DNA of 64,000 bases from Selenomonadaceae bacterium (GCA_029338835.1 JAQYBD010000106.1:18623-82622), one strand, 5' to 3'. Shown: positions 33,616-42,899, numbered from the stretch's first letter. The notes: generated by a model from the letters alone, not told the origin. A program made the numbers and translations.

Positions 33616-34749
33616 ATGCAGCAGAATGAGATCATAGATAAGATCACTGAAGAATTTTACTGGTTCCACCGGCATCCGGAACTTTCCTACGAAGAAGTCG
33701 AGACGACGAAGCGCTTGCGTCAGGATCTGCAAGCTGCGGATATCAAGATCCTCGATTTACCACTCCAGACCGGCCTGGTGGCAGAAGTGGGGACGGGCAA
33801 GGCACCGTATGTTGCCTTGCGCTGCGACATAGACGGACTGCCCATCCATGAAGCCTCCGGACTTTCCTATGCTTCCGAGCATGAAGGACGCATGCATGCC
33901 TGCGGCCATGATTTCCATATCAGCACGGTACTCGGCGCGGCATATCTGCTCAAGGAGCAGGAAGCGGAGCTGCCCGGTACGGTCTATCTGATTTTCCAGC
34001 CGGCGGAGGAAGCTCCCGGTGGGGCGCGCAAAGTGATGGAGACGGGGGTACTCAAAGAAGTACAGGCCATCTTCGGCCTGCATACCTCACCTCTTTACGA
34101 TGTCGGCACACTGGGCATCCGCGCGGGGGCGGTGACCGCTTCGGTGGATAAATTCACGGTGACGTTCCATGGCAAGGGGACGCATGCTGCACATCCTGAA
34201 CGCGGCATTGATCCCATCGTCATGGCAGCGAGTTTCGTCACGGCAGCACAGAGCATCGTGGCGCGCAATATTGATCCTGCCCATCCGGGGCTCATCTCGA
34301 TTACGCATATCGAGAGCGGCAATACCTGGAACGTCATCCCGGAATCTTCCTGGCTGGAAGGGACAGTGCGCTGCCTGACGGCGGATGACCGCAAGCTCAT
34401 CAAGAAGCGCATTTATGGATTGGCCGAGGGACAGGCTGCATCCTTTGGCGGACATGCAGAACTCACATGGTACGCAGGCCCGCCAGCTACGAACAACACG
34501 CCGTCCTGGACAGAGTTCGCGGCAGAGGAGGCACGCAAGGCAGGACTGACCGTCGAGCCGGCACCTGTCAATCTGGCCGGTGAAGACTTTGCCTATTATC
34601 AAGAGGAGATTCCCGGGGCTTTCGTGCTGGTCGGCACGGGCAAATCTCCGGCCAATCACAATCCGAAGTTCCACGTGGATCCGGCGGCTTTAGGTCCTGC
34701 GGCCCGCTACATGGCGGATCTGGCCTGTGGAGCCTTTGCCCGCCTTTGA
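33616..34749 (+). CDS. M20D-family amidohydrolase
   Basis: A dinuclear-metal peptidase/amidase that removes acyl groups from N-acyl amino acids or similar. The 377-residue protein has the metal motifs RCDIDGLPI, MHACGHDFH (Cys-Gly-His-Asp), FQPAEEAPGGA with the catalytic Glu pair, and a late His in NHNPKFHVDP. The central dimerisation domain (HGKGTHAAHPERG) is present. It resembles the IAA-Leu/hippurate hydrolase branch. The downstream amidohydrolase starts 15 bases later, so the two likely share a pathway. Confidence 0.9.
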   Translation: MQQNEIIDKITEEFYWFHRHPELSYEEVETTKRLRQDLQAADIKILDLPLQTGLVAEVGTGKAPYVALRCDIDGLPIHEASGLSYASEHEGRMHACGHDFHISTVLGAAYLLKEQEAELPGTVYLIFQPAEEAPGGARKVMETGVLKEVQAIFGLHTSPLYDVGTLGIRAGAVTASVDKFTVTFHGKGTHAAHPERGIDPIVMAASFVTAAQSIVARNIDPAHPGLISITHIESGNTWNVIPESSWLEGTVRCLTADDRKLIKKRIYGLAEGQAASFGGHAELTWYAGPPATNNTPSWTEFAAEEARKAGLTVEPAPVNLAGEDFAYYQEEIPGAFVLVGTGKSPANHNPKFHVDPAALGPAARYMADLACGAFARL

Positions 34750-34764
34750 GATAGAGGGATTATC

Positions 34765-35592
34765 ATGAAGATCATCGATGCACATCTGCACTTTGGTACA
34801 GATGCTTATTTTGACCAGATCGCGAAAGCGGCTCAGCATGAGAACAGTGCGGAACACCTGCTGGAACAGTACCGCGCTCACGGGCTTGTCCATGGCATTG
34901 TCATGGGCAATCTGCCCGTGGAGGATGTGACGCCGGAGTATCCGCCATTCCTGTCGTATTGCGTGGGGCTGGACAGCAGGGTCTTTGATTTTGCGCATCT
35001 TAAGGCACAGCTGCCTTTCCTGGAGCAGCATTTGCAGCGCGATTGCTGCCGGGGCATCAAGCTCTATCCAGGATACAGTTCGTTCTATATTTACGATGAA
35101 CGCCTGGCGCCCATCTATGAGCTGGCTGTGAAATACAAGAAGCCGGTGGCTGTCCATACGGGTCTGACGGCAACGGATCAGGCTTTGCTCAAATACAGTC
35201 ATCCGCTGGTCATGGATGAAGCAGCAACACGCTTCCGTGAGGTTCAGTTCGTCATGTGTCATTTTGGTGAGCCATGGTTCACGGATGCAGCGGCAGTCAT
35301 CGAGAAGAATCCCAATGTGGCAGCGGATCTTTCCGGCTTACTGGAAGGCAAGATCCCTGATTTCGAGGCTTTCCTGCAGAAGAAACAGTTCTATATCAGT
35401 CGGCTGAAAGGCTGGCTGGAGTACCTGGATTGTTACGACCGCTTCCTGTTCGGCACGGATTGGCCGCTTGCCAATCTCGGGGATTACATTGCCTTCACGA
35501 AGGAAATCATACCGGAAGAACATTGGCAGGAAGTCTTCTTCGACAATGCTGTGCGCATCTATGGACTAGACCCTGCTGCGCTGCGAGTCTGA
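34765..35592 (+). CDS. Metal-dependent amidohydrolase (TIM barrel, amidohydro_2 type)
   Basis: A 275-residue TIM-barrel hydrolase or decarboxylase. The metal ligands are visible as IDAHLHFG near the N-terminus, VHTGLT, FVMCHFGEPWF and LFGTDWPLAN near the C-terminus. The layout fits the amidohydro_2 (ACMSD-like) group. It is co-transcribed with the M20 enzyme. The substrate cannot be named. GAGGGAT precedes the ATG. Confidence 0.82.
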   Translation: MKIIDAHLHFGTDAYFDQIAKAAQHENSAEHLLEQYRAHGLVHGIVMGNLPVEDVTPEYPPFLSYCVGLDSRVFDFAHLKAQLPFLEQHLQRDCCRGIKLYPGYSSFYIYDERLAPIYELAVKYKKPVAVHTGLTATDQALLKYSHPLVMDEAATRFREVQFVMCHFGEPWFTDAAAVIEKNPNVAADLSGLLEGKIPDFEAFLQKKQFYISRLKGWLEYLDCYDRFLFGTDWPLANLGDYIAFTKEIIPEEHWQEVFFDNAVRIYGLDPAALRV

Positions 35593-36045
35593 ACGGCCTG
35601 TAGGCAAGGATTGGATATGCTGCAGTCAGTGGGTCATCGCTGCGTTGCGGTATGTTTTATCCAGTCGGACGATTTCTTTGCCACGGTCATCTTGGCATCG
35701 GCCTGTTGCTGAATGTCTCCTGTGGGAAGTACATTGATGCCATGCCTGCTTTGCATTTTTTATCCATCTGCAGGTATGACGTCATTATCATCCGGAACAG
35801 GATCTGCCTGTTCTCGATGGCTGCGATACCTTTACAACTGTACAGAATACGCCGTTTTTCGGCAATCTCGTCTCAGTCATGGAGACTTGATGATGGATTT
35901 GAAATGACAGAATAGCTTGTCGTTTTTGTATTCTTTTGTTATAATTATATACTGAACCTTGATGGTAGATGAATCGGTTTTGTATTCGTCTAGTGGACAG
36001 GGTTGAGATGAGATGGTAACAAAATAACAGTGCGAGGTGGTTTCA
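35593..36045 (+). other. 453-base intergenic region with pepT promoter
   Basis: No convincing intact gene. On the minus strand two overlapping frames read like protein: one open for about 60 codons and ending at 35689-35687 (includes ILYSCKGIAAIENRQILFR), and a second continuing past it from about 35753 to 35638 (includes GDIQQQADAKMTVAKKSSDW). This might be a decayed gene with a frameshift, but I recognise no family. The right part is AT-rich and holds the pepT promoter and a small hairpin at 35967-35989. Confidence 0.4.
35917..35945 (+). promoter_or_regulatory. Promoter of pepT
   Basis: TTGTCG (35917-35922) and TATAAT (35940-35945) have a 17-base spacer. Confidence 0.6.
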
Positions 36046-37299
36046 ATGGCAATGGAAATCGAAATGGAAACTTTGGTGAAGCGGTTCCGCGACTACATCT
36101 CCTTTGATACGCAATCGGATGAAAACAGCGAGACGTGCCCTTCTACTGCAAAGCAGATGATCCTGGCAAAGCATTTGGCCGAGGAACTCAAGACCCTGGG
36201 GCTTGAGGAAGTCACGCTCGATGAACATGGCTATATCATGGCGACTCTGCCGGCCAATGGCGTGGAGCAGGCACCGGTAGCAGGCTTCATCGCACATATG
36301 GATACGAGCCCCGATGCTTCGGGCGCTGATATCCATGAGCAGATCATCCACTATGAAGGTGGCGATATCCTGCTGAACCCGGAAAAGCAGATTGTCTTTT
36401 CTGTCAAGGATTTCCCGGAAATCGAGAAGTACAAGGGTCAGGATATCATGATGACGGATGGCACGACGCTCCTCGGGGCGGACGATAAGGCCGGCATCAC
36501 TTCCATCGTCAGTGCGGCGGAATACTTGCTGCAGCATCCGGAAATCAAGCATGGCAAGATCCGCCTGGGCTTCACGCCTGATGAGGAGATCGGCCGCAGT
36601 GCGCTGCGCTTTGATGTCAAGAAATTCGGCGCAGATTTTGCTTACACGATCGATGGCGGCGAACTTGGCGGCCTGGAATACGAGAATTTCAATGCTGCGA
36701 ATCCGACCATCCACATCCATGGCCGCAGCGTCCATACAGGTTCCGGCAAAGGCAAGATGAAAAACGCCGTGGCGATTGCCGCTGAGTGGCAGGCCATGCT
36801 GCCGGCCGGGGAGAAACCCGAGTACACGGAAGGGCATGAGGGGTTCTATCATGTGCATAAGATCCATGGCGGTGTCGAAGAAGTCACCATGGGCATGCTG
36901 ATCCGCGACCATGACAAAGAGCGTTTTGCAGCACGCAAGGCGTTCCTTGACAAGATGGCCGCCTTCCTGAACGAGAAGTATGGCGCAGGTACCGTTGAGG
37001 TTGAGCATCGTGATATTTACCATAACATGCTCGAGAAGATTGCCGATGGCAATATGTACATCGTGGATCTGGCTCGCGCAGCCATGGAAGAAGTTGGTGT
37101 GAAGCCGAACGTCCAGCCCATCCGCGGCGGCACGGACGGTGCGCGCCTCTCGTTCTGCGGCCTGCCTTGCCCGAATATCTTCACGGGCGGTGCGAACTTC
37201 CACGGCCGTTTTGAGTACCTGCCGCTGGAATCCTTGAAGAAAGCTGCTGAAGTGACGCTGGCCATCATGGTCAAGGCCGGCGAACTCAAGAAAATTTAA
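36046..37299 (+). CDS. pepT: Peptidase T (tripeptidase, M20B)
   Basis: It removes the N-terminal residue of tripeptides. The 417-residue metalloenzyme has the PepT motifs GFIAHMDTSPDASG, TTLLGADDKAGI, FTPDEEIGRS, DGGELGGLEYENFNAA, and IRGGTDGARLSFCGLPCPNIFTGG near the C-terminus. All metal and catalytic residues are present. A GAGGTGG site 7 bases before ATG 36046 decides the start over a GTG at 36037. It has its own promoter. Confidence 0.95.
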   Translation: MAMEIEMETLVKRFRDYISFDTQSDENSETCPSTAKQMILAKHLAEELKTLGLEEVTLDEHGYIMATLPANGVEQAPVAGFIAHMDTSPDASGADIHEQIIHYEGGDILLNPEKQIVFSVKDFPEIEKYKGQDIMMTDGTTLLGADDKAGITSIVSAAEYLLQHPEIKHGKIRLGFTPDEEIGRSALRFDVKKFGADFAYTIDGGELGGLEYENFNAANPTIHIHGRSVHTGSGKGKMKNAVAIAAEWQAMLPAGEKPEYTEGHEGFYHVHKIHGGVEEVTMGMLIRDHDKERFAARKAFLDKMAAFLNEKYGAGTVEVEHRDIYHNMLEKIADGNMYIVDLARAAMEEVGVKPNVQPIRGGTDGARLSFCGLPCPNIFTGGANFHGRFEYLPLESLKKAAEVTLAIMVKAGELKKI

Positions 37300-37316
37300 T
37301 ATTTGTTGTTTATGAT

Positions 37317-37371
37317 GTTTCCGCCAGAAAACTTCCATTACGTATGCATATGGGAGTGGTCTGGCGGAAAC
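37317..37371 (+). repeat. Long stable hairpin between pepT and def
   Basis: GTTTCCGCCAGA (37317-37328) and TCTGGCGGAAAC (37360-37371) are perfect 12-base inverted copies. Inside them ACTTCCAT and ATGGGAGT also pair. No T-run follows, so it is not a standard terminator. Confidence 0.7.
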
Positions 37372-37390
37372 TTGAAAATGGGAACTATGG

Positions 37391-37422
37391 AAAGATTGAA
37401 AAGATTGGAAAGATTGGAAAGG
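37391..37422 (+). repeat. 9-base tandem repeat in the def leader
   Basis: Three and a half copies of AAAGATTG(A/G) stand end to end, 18 bases before the def start. The unit is a multiple of three, and the region is in frame with def. Confidence 0.8.
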
Positions 37423-37439
37423 TAAGGAAATACATCAAT

Positions 37440-37907
37440 ATGTCAGTTATGGAAATAGTCAAGGCAGGGGCTCCGGTCCTCAAAGAGATCTGCACGCCTG
37501 TCGAACGGGTCAACAAGGAGCTGCGCCAGCTGCTCGATGACATGGCTGAGACCATGTACAAGAATGATGGTGTTGGCCTGGCAGCACCGCAGGTAGGGCG
37601 CGCCATCCGTGTCGTAGTCATCGATTGCCAGGAAGAACATGGGCTCATCGAACTCATCAATCCTGTCATCACCTTCCGCGAGGGGGAAGAGGTTGATACA
37701 GAGGGTTGTCTTTCTATTCCGGGGATTTATGGCGAAGTGGAACGCTCGGCAAGAGTCAAGGTCGAGTTCTTGGACCGCAGGGGCAAGAAACAGCACATCA
37801 CAGCGACAGGCCTCCTGGCTCGCTGCATCCAGCATGAACTCGATCATCTCGATGGCCAGCTGTTCATCGATATCGCCAAGAGTCTGCATAGGGGGAACCA
37901 AGGGTGA
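37440..37907 (+). CDS. def: Peptide deformylase
   Basis: It removes the formyl group from nascent chains. The protein of about 155 residues has the three zinc-site motifs GVGLAAPQVG, EGCLSIPG and QHELDHLDG. ATG 37440 has AAGGA 11 bases upstream; ATG 37449 is an alternative. The frame is open further up through the tandem repeat, which is unlikely to be translated. The stop overlaps the fmt start, so the two are translationally coupled, as in many bacteria. Confidence 0.94.
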   Translation: MSVMEIVKAGAPVLKEICTPVERVNKELRQLLDDMAETMYKNDGVGLAAPQVGRAIRVVVIDCQEEHGLIELINPVITFREGEEVDTEGCLSIPGIYGEVERSARVKVEFLDRRGKKQHITATGLLARCIQHELDHLDGQLFIDIAKSLHRGNQG

Positions 37908-38842
37908 AAAGATTTCGTGTGATTTTCATGGGGACGCCGGAATTTGCCGTGCCGTGCCTGGCTGCTCTATATGGATCGTGTGAAGTCATCGGCGTCGTGA
38001 CACAGCCGGACAAGCCGCGCGGGCGCGGCCAGAAGCTCGTGCCGTCACCGGTCAAGGCCTGGGCGGTGGCTCATGGCCTGACGGTCTGGCAGCCGTCCAG
38101 GATCAAGGATGAGGCCTTCACAGCGTTCCTGGAGGAACAGCATCCGGATCTCATGGTGGTCGTGGCTTTTGGCCAGATCTTGTCTCAGCGTATCCTCGAT
38201 ATCCCGCCGTACGGCTGCATCAACGTGCATGGCTCCCTGCTGCCGCGTTATCGCGGTGCGGCACCGATGCAGTGGTGTGTCATCGATGGCGAGACGAAGA
38301 CGGGAGTGACGACCATGTTCATGGATGCCGGGCTGGATACGGGGGATATGCTGCTCAAAGCAGAATTCCCCATCGGTCCGGATACGACGCTGGAGGAGGT
38401 CCATGATGGACTGATGCAGCTCGGTGCCAAGGTCCTCATGGATACGCTGGCAAGACTCTCGGACGGCACGCTGCAGCGCACCCCGCAGACCGGGGAGTCC
38501 AACTATGCACCGATGCTCACGAAAGAGACGGGGCATATCCACTGGCACGATGCGGCAGCTCATATCCACAATCTCGTGCGTGGGCTGGATTCCTGGCCGG
38601 GAGCTTACACGTTTTTATCAGGCAAGAAGTTTAAGATATGGCGTACCAGGATGACGTCGGAGCGTTCTGCTGAACTTCCGGGGACAATCCTCCTGGCGGA
38701 TAAGAAACAGGGACTCCTGGTGGCAACAGGCGATGGTGTGCTGGAAATCCTGGAGCTGCAGGCTCCGGGCAAGAAGCGCATGCGTGCGGTCGATTATCTG
38801 AACGGACATGCGTTTTCCCTGCCGGCGCGTTTTGAGGATTGA
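37904..38842 (+). CDS. fmt: Methionyl-tRNA formyltransferase
   Basis: It formylates initiator Met-tRNA. The 312-residue protein has the formyl-transferase core with GTPEFAVPCL, the tetrahydrofolate site HGSLLPRYRGAAPMQW, and the catalytic Asp in FMDAGLDTGDML. The C-terminal tRNA-binding domain runs from about residue 205. It starts with GTG, overlapping def by 4 bases, and its stop overlaps the next ATG. Confidence 0.96.
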   Translation: MKRFRVIFMGTPEFAVPCLAALYGSCEVIGVVTQPDKPRGRGQKLVPSPVKAWAVAHGLTVWQPSRIKDEAFTAFLEEQHPDLMVVVAFGQILSQRILDIPPYGCINVHGSLLPRYRGAAPMQWCVIDGETKTGVTTMFMDAGLDTGDMLLKAEFPIGPDTTLEEVHDGLMQLGAKVLMDTLARLSDGTLQRTPQTGESNYAPMLTKETGHIHWHDAAAHIHNLVRGLDSWPGAYTFLSGKKFKIWRTRMTSERSAELPGTILLADKKQGLLVATGDGVLEILELQAPGKKRMRAVDYLNGHAFSLPARFED

Positions 38843-39699
38843 TGACCATGGTACAGAATAAACGACAGGCTGCTTTTCCGGGAAGGCCGAAAAAGCGGCT
38901 TTTCATTGGCATGCTTTCGCTGACGACCGTGCTGATGGCTGCAATCCTCTATCTTATCTGGTACATCGGTGTGCCAGGCCTGGCCTCGATCCAGCCAGCC
39001 CTGCCGTGGATCCTTGGTGCAATCGTGACGGTACTCGTCGTCGTGTCATTCCTCGGCATCTTCAATATGGTGCTGGCAGTGGCGGGACTCCCTTATGTGC
39101 CGTTCCTGCAGCGGCAGACGTATGAACTCATCAACATGCTTTTCCCTGTGGCCGTGCGCCTCGGAAAGCTTTTTGGCATTTCACGACGTCGCCTGGAGGG
39201 ATCATTCATCGCCGTGAGCAATCTGCTCTTTAACCGCATGGGCATCCGTGTGCCGGCAGACCGGCTGCTTGTCGTGACGCCACATTGCCTGCAGCTGGCT
39301 TCGTGTCCGCACAAGATTACGCGGGACCCTGAGAATTGCAAGCGTTGCGGTCGCTGCGACATCGGAGCGCTCGTGACGCTGTCGCATGAAATGGGGTTCC
39401 ATTTTTTTGTGGCGACGGGTGGCACGCTGGCTCGGCAGATCGTCTACAAGACGCGTCCAAAGGCCGTGCTGGCCATTGCCTGCGAACGGGATCTCATGAG
39501 CGGCATCCAGGATGTTTATCCTCTGCCGGCCGTAGGCGTACTCAATATCAGGCCCAATGGTCCCTGCTACAACACGCATGTCGATATGGACGAGGTGCGG
39601 GCTCAGCTTGAAAAAATCATTATCCCGCAGGAAAAGACTGAAGAAAGAAAGCTGGACAAGCAGGCGCAGGCAGCTGCGGAGAAAGGACAGGAGAAGTAA
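38842..39699 (+). CDS. DUF116 membrane protein with Cys-rich motif
   Basis: A 285-residue protein with two N-terminal membrane helices (about residues 24-44 and 53-78), followed by a cytoplasmic DUF116 domain with CPHKITRDPENCKRCGRCDIG, which looks like a metal or Fe-S site. A charged Lys/Gln tail ends it. ATG overlaps the fmt stop (TGATG). The family is found next to fmt and rsmB in other Firmicutes; its function is unknown. A role in translation-linked metabolism is only a guess from position. Confidence 0.85.
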   Translation: MTMVQNKRQAAFPGRPKKRLFIGMLSLTTVLMAAILYLIWYIGVPGLASIQPALPWILGAIVTVLVVVSFLGIFNMVLAVAGLPYVPFLQRQTYELINMLFPVAVRLGKLFGISRRRLEGSFIAVSNLLFNRMGIRVPADRLLVVTPHCLQLASCPHKITRDPENCKRCGRCDIGALVTLSHEMGFHFFVATGGTLARQIVYKTRPKAVLAIACERDLMSGIQDVYPLPAVGVLNIRPNGPCYNTHVDMDEVRAQLEKIIIPQEKTEERKLDKQAQAAAEKGQEK

Positions 39700-39704
39700 G
39701 AGAC

Positions 39705-41048
39705 ATGATGGATAACGCGCGCGAGACAGCAGTCCGCATCTTATATGAAGTGCATGAAAACGGTGCCTATGCCAATGTGGCGCTCGCCAAAGCGCTGCGC
39801 CGGAGCAAACTTTCGGAACAAGACCGCCGTTTCGTTACGGAACTCGTCTATGGAGCGGTGAAAGCTGGCGGTACGCTGGACTGGATCCTGCGCCGCTATG
39901 TGAAACGCCCCGTCCGCAAGATCCAGCCGTTGGTGCGGGAGATCCTGCATCTCGGTCTTTACCAGCTCTTTTACCTTGATAAAGTCCCTGCATCGGCCGT
40001 CTGCAATACCTCGGTGGAGCTGGCCAAAGGCATGGGCATGAAGGGGCTTTCGGGATTTGTCAATGGCGTGCTGCGGACGGCGGTTCGCGAGCCGCAGCGT
40101 GCTGCTTTCCCAGAAGGGAAGGGGCATGCCACGGAGGGATTGGCACTGCGCAGCCAGCATCCGGAATGGCTGGTGCGTCATTGGGTCAGGACTTTCGGCT
40201 TTGAAGCTGCAGAAAAGATCTGCGCCTTTGACAATGAACAGCCAATCCTGTCCGTACGTGCCAATACGCTGCGCACGGATCGCGAACAGCTGCAGCAGGC
40301 TTTGGCGGAGGCAGGTGCAGAAGTCCGCTGCTCTGACTGGGCTCCGGAGGGACTGCTCATCACGAAGCATGGCGCACTTGACGAACTCAAGCCGCTGCAG
40401 GAAGGCCTTTGCCAGGTCCAGGATGAAAGCTCCATGCTGGTCGCACATGTCGTTGACCCGCAGCCTGGAGAATTCATCCTGGATTGCTGTGCGGCTCCCG
40501 GCGGCAAGACAACGCATATGGCAGCCCTGATGCAGGATCGGGGACGTATCGTAGCCGGCGATATTTACGATCACAAGCTGCAGCGGATTGCGGACAATGC
40601 CAGCCGCTTGGGCATCCACATCATCGAGACGCAGCGTCTCGATGCCAGAGAAGCCGGTGACTATTATGAGGGCATGGCGGATCGTGTACTTATCGATGCC
40701 CCGTGTTCGGGGCTCGGCGTCTTGCGCCGCAAGCCGGATGCCCGTTGGCGTAAGACACAGCAGGAGATCGAGGCTCTGCCGAAGCTGCAGCTGGAAATCC
40801 TCACCAGGGCATCTCGTGCTGTCAAGCCGGGAGGGATCCTGGTTTACAGTACCTGCACCATCGAATTGAGTGAAAACCAGGCCGTCGTGAGCCGCTTTCT
40901 GGAGGAACATCCTGAGTTTGAACTGCAGACGACCGGGCGGTTCCTGCCATTGCCAAGCATTCACCGGCAGGCGAAGATGGTGCAGCTCATGCCGCAGGTG
41001 GACGGCACGGACGGCTTTTTCATCTGCCGCATGAAGCGGAAAGGGTAA
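39705..41048 (+). CDS. rsmB: 16S rRNA (cytosine-967-C5)-methyltransferase RsmB
   Basis: It methylates C967 of 16S rRNA with SAM. The 447-residue protein has a NusB-like N-terminal domain (RETAVRILYEV...FVTELVYGAVK), a ferredoxin-like linker, and the Rossmann methyltransferase with CCAAPGGKTTHMA, DAPCSGLGVLRRKPD (acid and first Cys) and YSTCTIE (catalytic Cys). Start and length are standard. It lies in the def-fmt-DUF116-rsmB-rlmN run. Confidence 0.95.
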   Translation: MMDNARETAVRILYEVHENGAYANVALAKALRRSKLSEQDRRFVTELVYGAVKAGGTLDWILRRYVKRPVRKIQPLVREILHLGLYQLFYLDKVPASAVCNTSVELAKGMGMKGLSGFVNGVLRTAVREPQRAAFPEGKGHATEGLALRSQHPEWLVRHWVRTFGFEAAEKICAFDNEQPILSVRANTLRTDREQLQQALAEAGAEVRCSDWAPEGLLITKHGALDELKPLQEGLCQVQDESSMLVAHVVDPQPGEFILDCCAAPGGKTTHMAALMQDRGRIVAGDIYDHKLQRIADNASRLGIHIIETQRLDAREAGDYYEGMADRVLIDAPCSGLGVLRRKPDARWRKTQQEIEALPKLQLEILTRASRAVKPGGILVYSTCTIELSENQAVVSRFLEEHPEFELQTTGRFLPLPSIHRQAKMVQLMPQVDGTDGFFICRMKRKG

Positions 41049-41061
41049 AGGAAGATACGAC

Positions 41062-42102
41062 GTGAATAATATTTTTGGACTTACCATAAAAGAGCTGCAG
41101 GCAGAGCTGGCACCGTTCCAGCTGCCGGCTTACCGCGCGCGCCAGATTGCCGAGTGGATGTACCGGAAAGGCGCGCGTTCTTTTGAGGATATGACGAACC
41201 TGCCGAAGAAACTGCGGTCAGATCTGGCATCTTCATTCGTCATTGGCCGCCCGCGCGAGAAGGATCGGCTGGATTCTGCCGATGGCCGTACGACCAAGTT
41301 CCTGCTGGAATTTGCAGACGGTACAGCCGTGGAAACGGTGCTGATGCGCCAGCCATACGGCAACAGCATCTGCGTCTCGACACAGGCGGGCTGCAATATG
41401 GGCTGTGCCTTCTGTGCATCGACTCTGCACGGCATGGCCCGCAATCTGTCCACAGGAGAAATCCTCTCTCAGGCCATCGTCATTGAGGATATGCTGCGGG
41501 CAGAACAGCAGGGCAAGGTCGATACCGTCGTCATCATGGGGTCGGGAGAGCCTTTGATGAACTACGAACACGTCCTTGCCTTTATCCGCTTGCTGCATGA
41601 ACCATACGTACTCGGCATGGGGTACCGCAATATCACGCTTTCCACTTCGGGAATCGTTCCCAACATGTATCGCCTGGCGGAGGAGGGCCTGCCAATCTCG
41701 CTGTCCGTGTCATTGCATGCGCCCAATGATGTACTCCGTTCCAGGCTCATGCCTATCAATCGCAAGTATCCTATGAAAGATGTCGTGCAGGCGGCCTGCC
41801 ATTATGCGGAAGTGACGAAACGCCGCGTGACGTACGAATACATCCTCATCGATCAGTTGAATGATGGTGAGGCGCAGGCGCGAGAACTCGTGGCACTCCT
41901 GCGCGGCCAGCTTGCCAGCGTCAATCTCATTCCCATCAATCCGGTGGTCGAACGTCAGCTCATGCGCCCTTCCGCTGGCCGTATCCGCTGGTTTGAGCAG
42001 TACCTGCAGGAGCATCATATCAATGTGACGGTGCGGCGTGAGATGGGAACAGATATACAGGCTGCATGTGGTCAATTGCGCAATAAGCATATCAAGGACT
42101 GA
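41062..42102 (+). CDS. rlmN: 23S rRNA / tRNA adenine-C2 methyltransferase RlmN
   Basis: A radical-SAM enzyme that methylates A2503 of 23S rRNA and A37 of some tRNAs. The 346-residue protein has the cluster motif CNMGCAFCAS, GSGEPLMNYEHV, the STSGIVP strand and LSVSLHAPND. The C-terminal Cys of the methyl-relay pair is in AACGQLRNK. It starts with GTG 14 bases after rsmB. A -10 for the following FHA operon lies just after its stop. Confidence 0.95.
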   Translation: MNNIFGLTIKELQAELAPFQLPAYRARQIAEWMYRKGARSFEDMTNLPKKLRSDLASSFVIGRPREKDRLDSADGRTTKFLLEFADGTAVETVLMRQPYGNSICVSTQAGCNMGCAFCASTLHGMARNLSTGEILSQAIVIEDMLRAEQQGKVDTVVIMGSGEPLMNYEHVLAFIRLLHEPYVLGMGYRNITLSTSGIVPNMYRLAEEGLPISLSVSLHAPNDVLRSRLMPINRKYPMKDVVQAACHYAEVTKRRVTYEYILIDQLNDGEAQARELVALLRGQLASVNLIPINPVVERQLMRPSAGRIRWFEQYLQEHHINVTVRREMGTDIQAACGQLRNKHIKD

Positions 42103-42133
42103 CAAGTGTCTATAAATCCCTTGGCTTTTCTGC

Positions 42134-42139
42134 TATAAT
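42134..42139 (+). promoter_or_regulatory. Likely -10 of the FHA/PP2C/kinase operon
   Basis: TATAAT 35 bases before the first FHA gene, without a good -35. Expression may also read through from rlmN. Confidence 0.4.
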
Positions 42140-42173
42140 GAACAGATAGAAAAGCAAGGAAAGGAGCCTTAGT

Positions 42174-42899
42174 ATGGGACTTGGTACATGGGAATCCTAT
42201 TTGACCAATCACATCGAAGGATTTTTCAATAAACGCTTCAGCAGCAACCTGGAAGTGGCGGAACTCATGAATGGTATAGAGAAGGAAGTGGCGCGCCAGG
42301 CGAGCGGGGCTGGTACTCCCGTCGGCAATGTCTTTGATTTTTATCTGTGCCCCGATGATTACCATCGTCTTTGCGCGCAGCGCATCATCGATGCGCTCTG
42401 CACAACGGCAGGCCGTCAGGTCATCCTGCAGGACTGCACTATGGAGGGCAAGCTCACCATCCGCATGAAGCAGAGCCGGAAGCTCTCGCGTGGCATGTAC
42501 AAGCTGCGCTGTTCAAGGGAAGACGAGGTCGAGGAGCCGGATAATACCCTGGTGCTTGAACGCCCGCGCCTTGATGAGTCCAGGCCGCTTTCTCTGCCTG
42601 CTTTCCATCCGCTGGCCTCCTTGACTGTAGTGGAGGGGCCGGACCGCGATGCCTATCTGGAGCTTGGTGAGAAGCAGATTTACATTGGTCGCCGCGATAA
42701 GAATGAATTCATCCTGACGGATGCGAAGGCGTCCCGTCTCCATGCCTGGATTTCTTACGAGCATCATCGCCATGAATTGCATGATGCCCAGAGTACGAAC
42801 GGTACTTTCGTAGAGGGGGAGCGCATTGCGACCTGCCGTCTGCAGCATGGGGATACGATACGGATCGGTGTTACGATCCTGCGATATGAGGTGATTTAA
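42174..42899 (+). CDS. FhaA-like protein (DUF3662 + FHA domain)
   Basis: A 241-residue cytosolic protein. The N-terminal 115 residues fit DUF3662 (WESYLTNHIEGFFNKRF, VGNVFDFYLCPDDYHRL). The C-terminal FHA domain has IYIGRRDKNEFILTD, ASRLHAWISYEH and DAQSTNGTFVEGERI, the phosphothreonine-binding loops. This layout is known from actinobacterial FhaA, next to pknB. It opens a six-gene cassette with a second FHA protein, phosphatase, RodA-like protein, PBP and PASTA kinase. Confidence 0.88.
   Translation: MGLGTWESYLTNHIEGFFNKRFSSNLEVAELMNGIEKEVARQASGAGTPVGNVFDFYLCPDDYHRLCAQRIIDALCTTAGRQVILQDCTMEGKLTIRMKQSRKLSRGMYKLRCSREDEVEEPDNTLVLERPRLDESRPLSLPAFHPLASLTVVEGPDRDAYLELGEKQIYIGRRDKNEFILTDAKASRLHAWISYEHHRHELHDAQSTNGTFVEGERIATCRLQHGDTIRIGVTILRYEVI

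Noticed and set aside
35652..35915. An 87-codon plus-strand frame in the gap before pepT
   Set aside because: No ribosome site and no family likeness; the minus strand reads more like protein but is itself broken.
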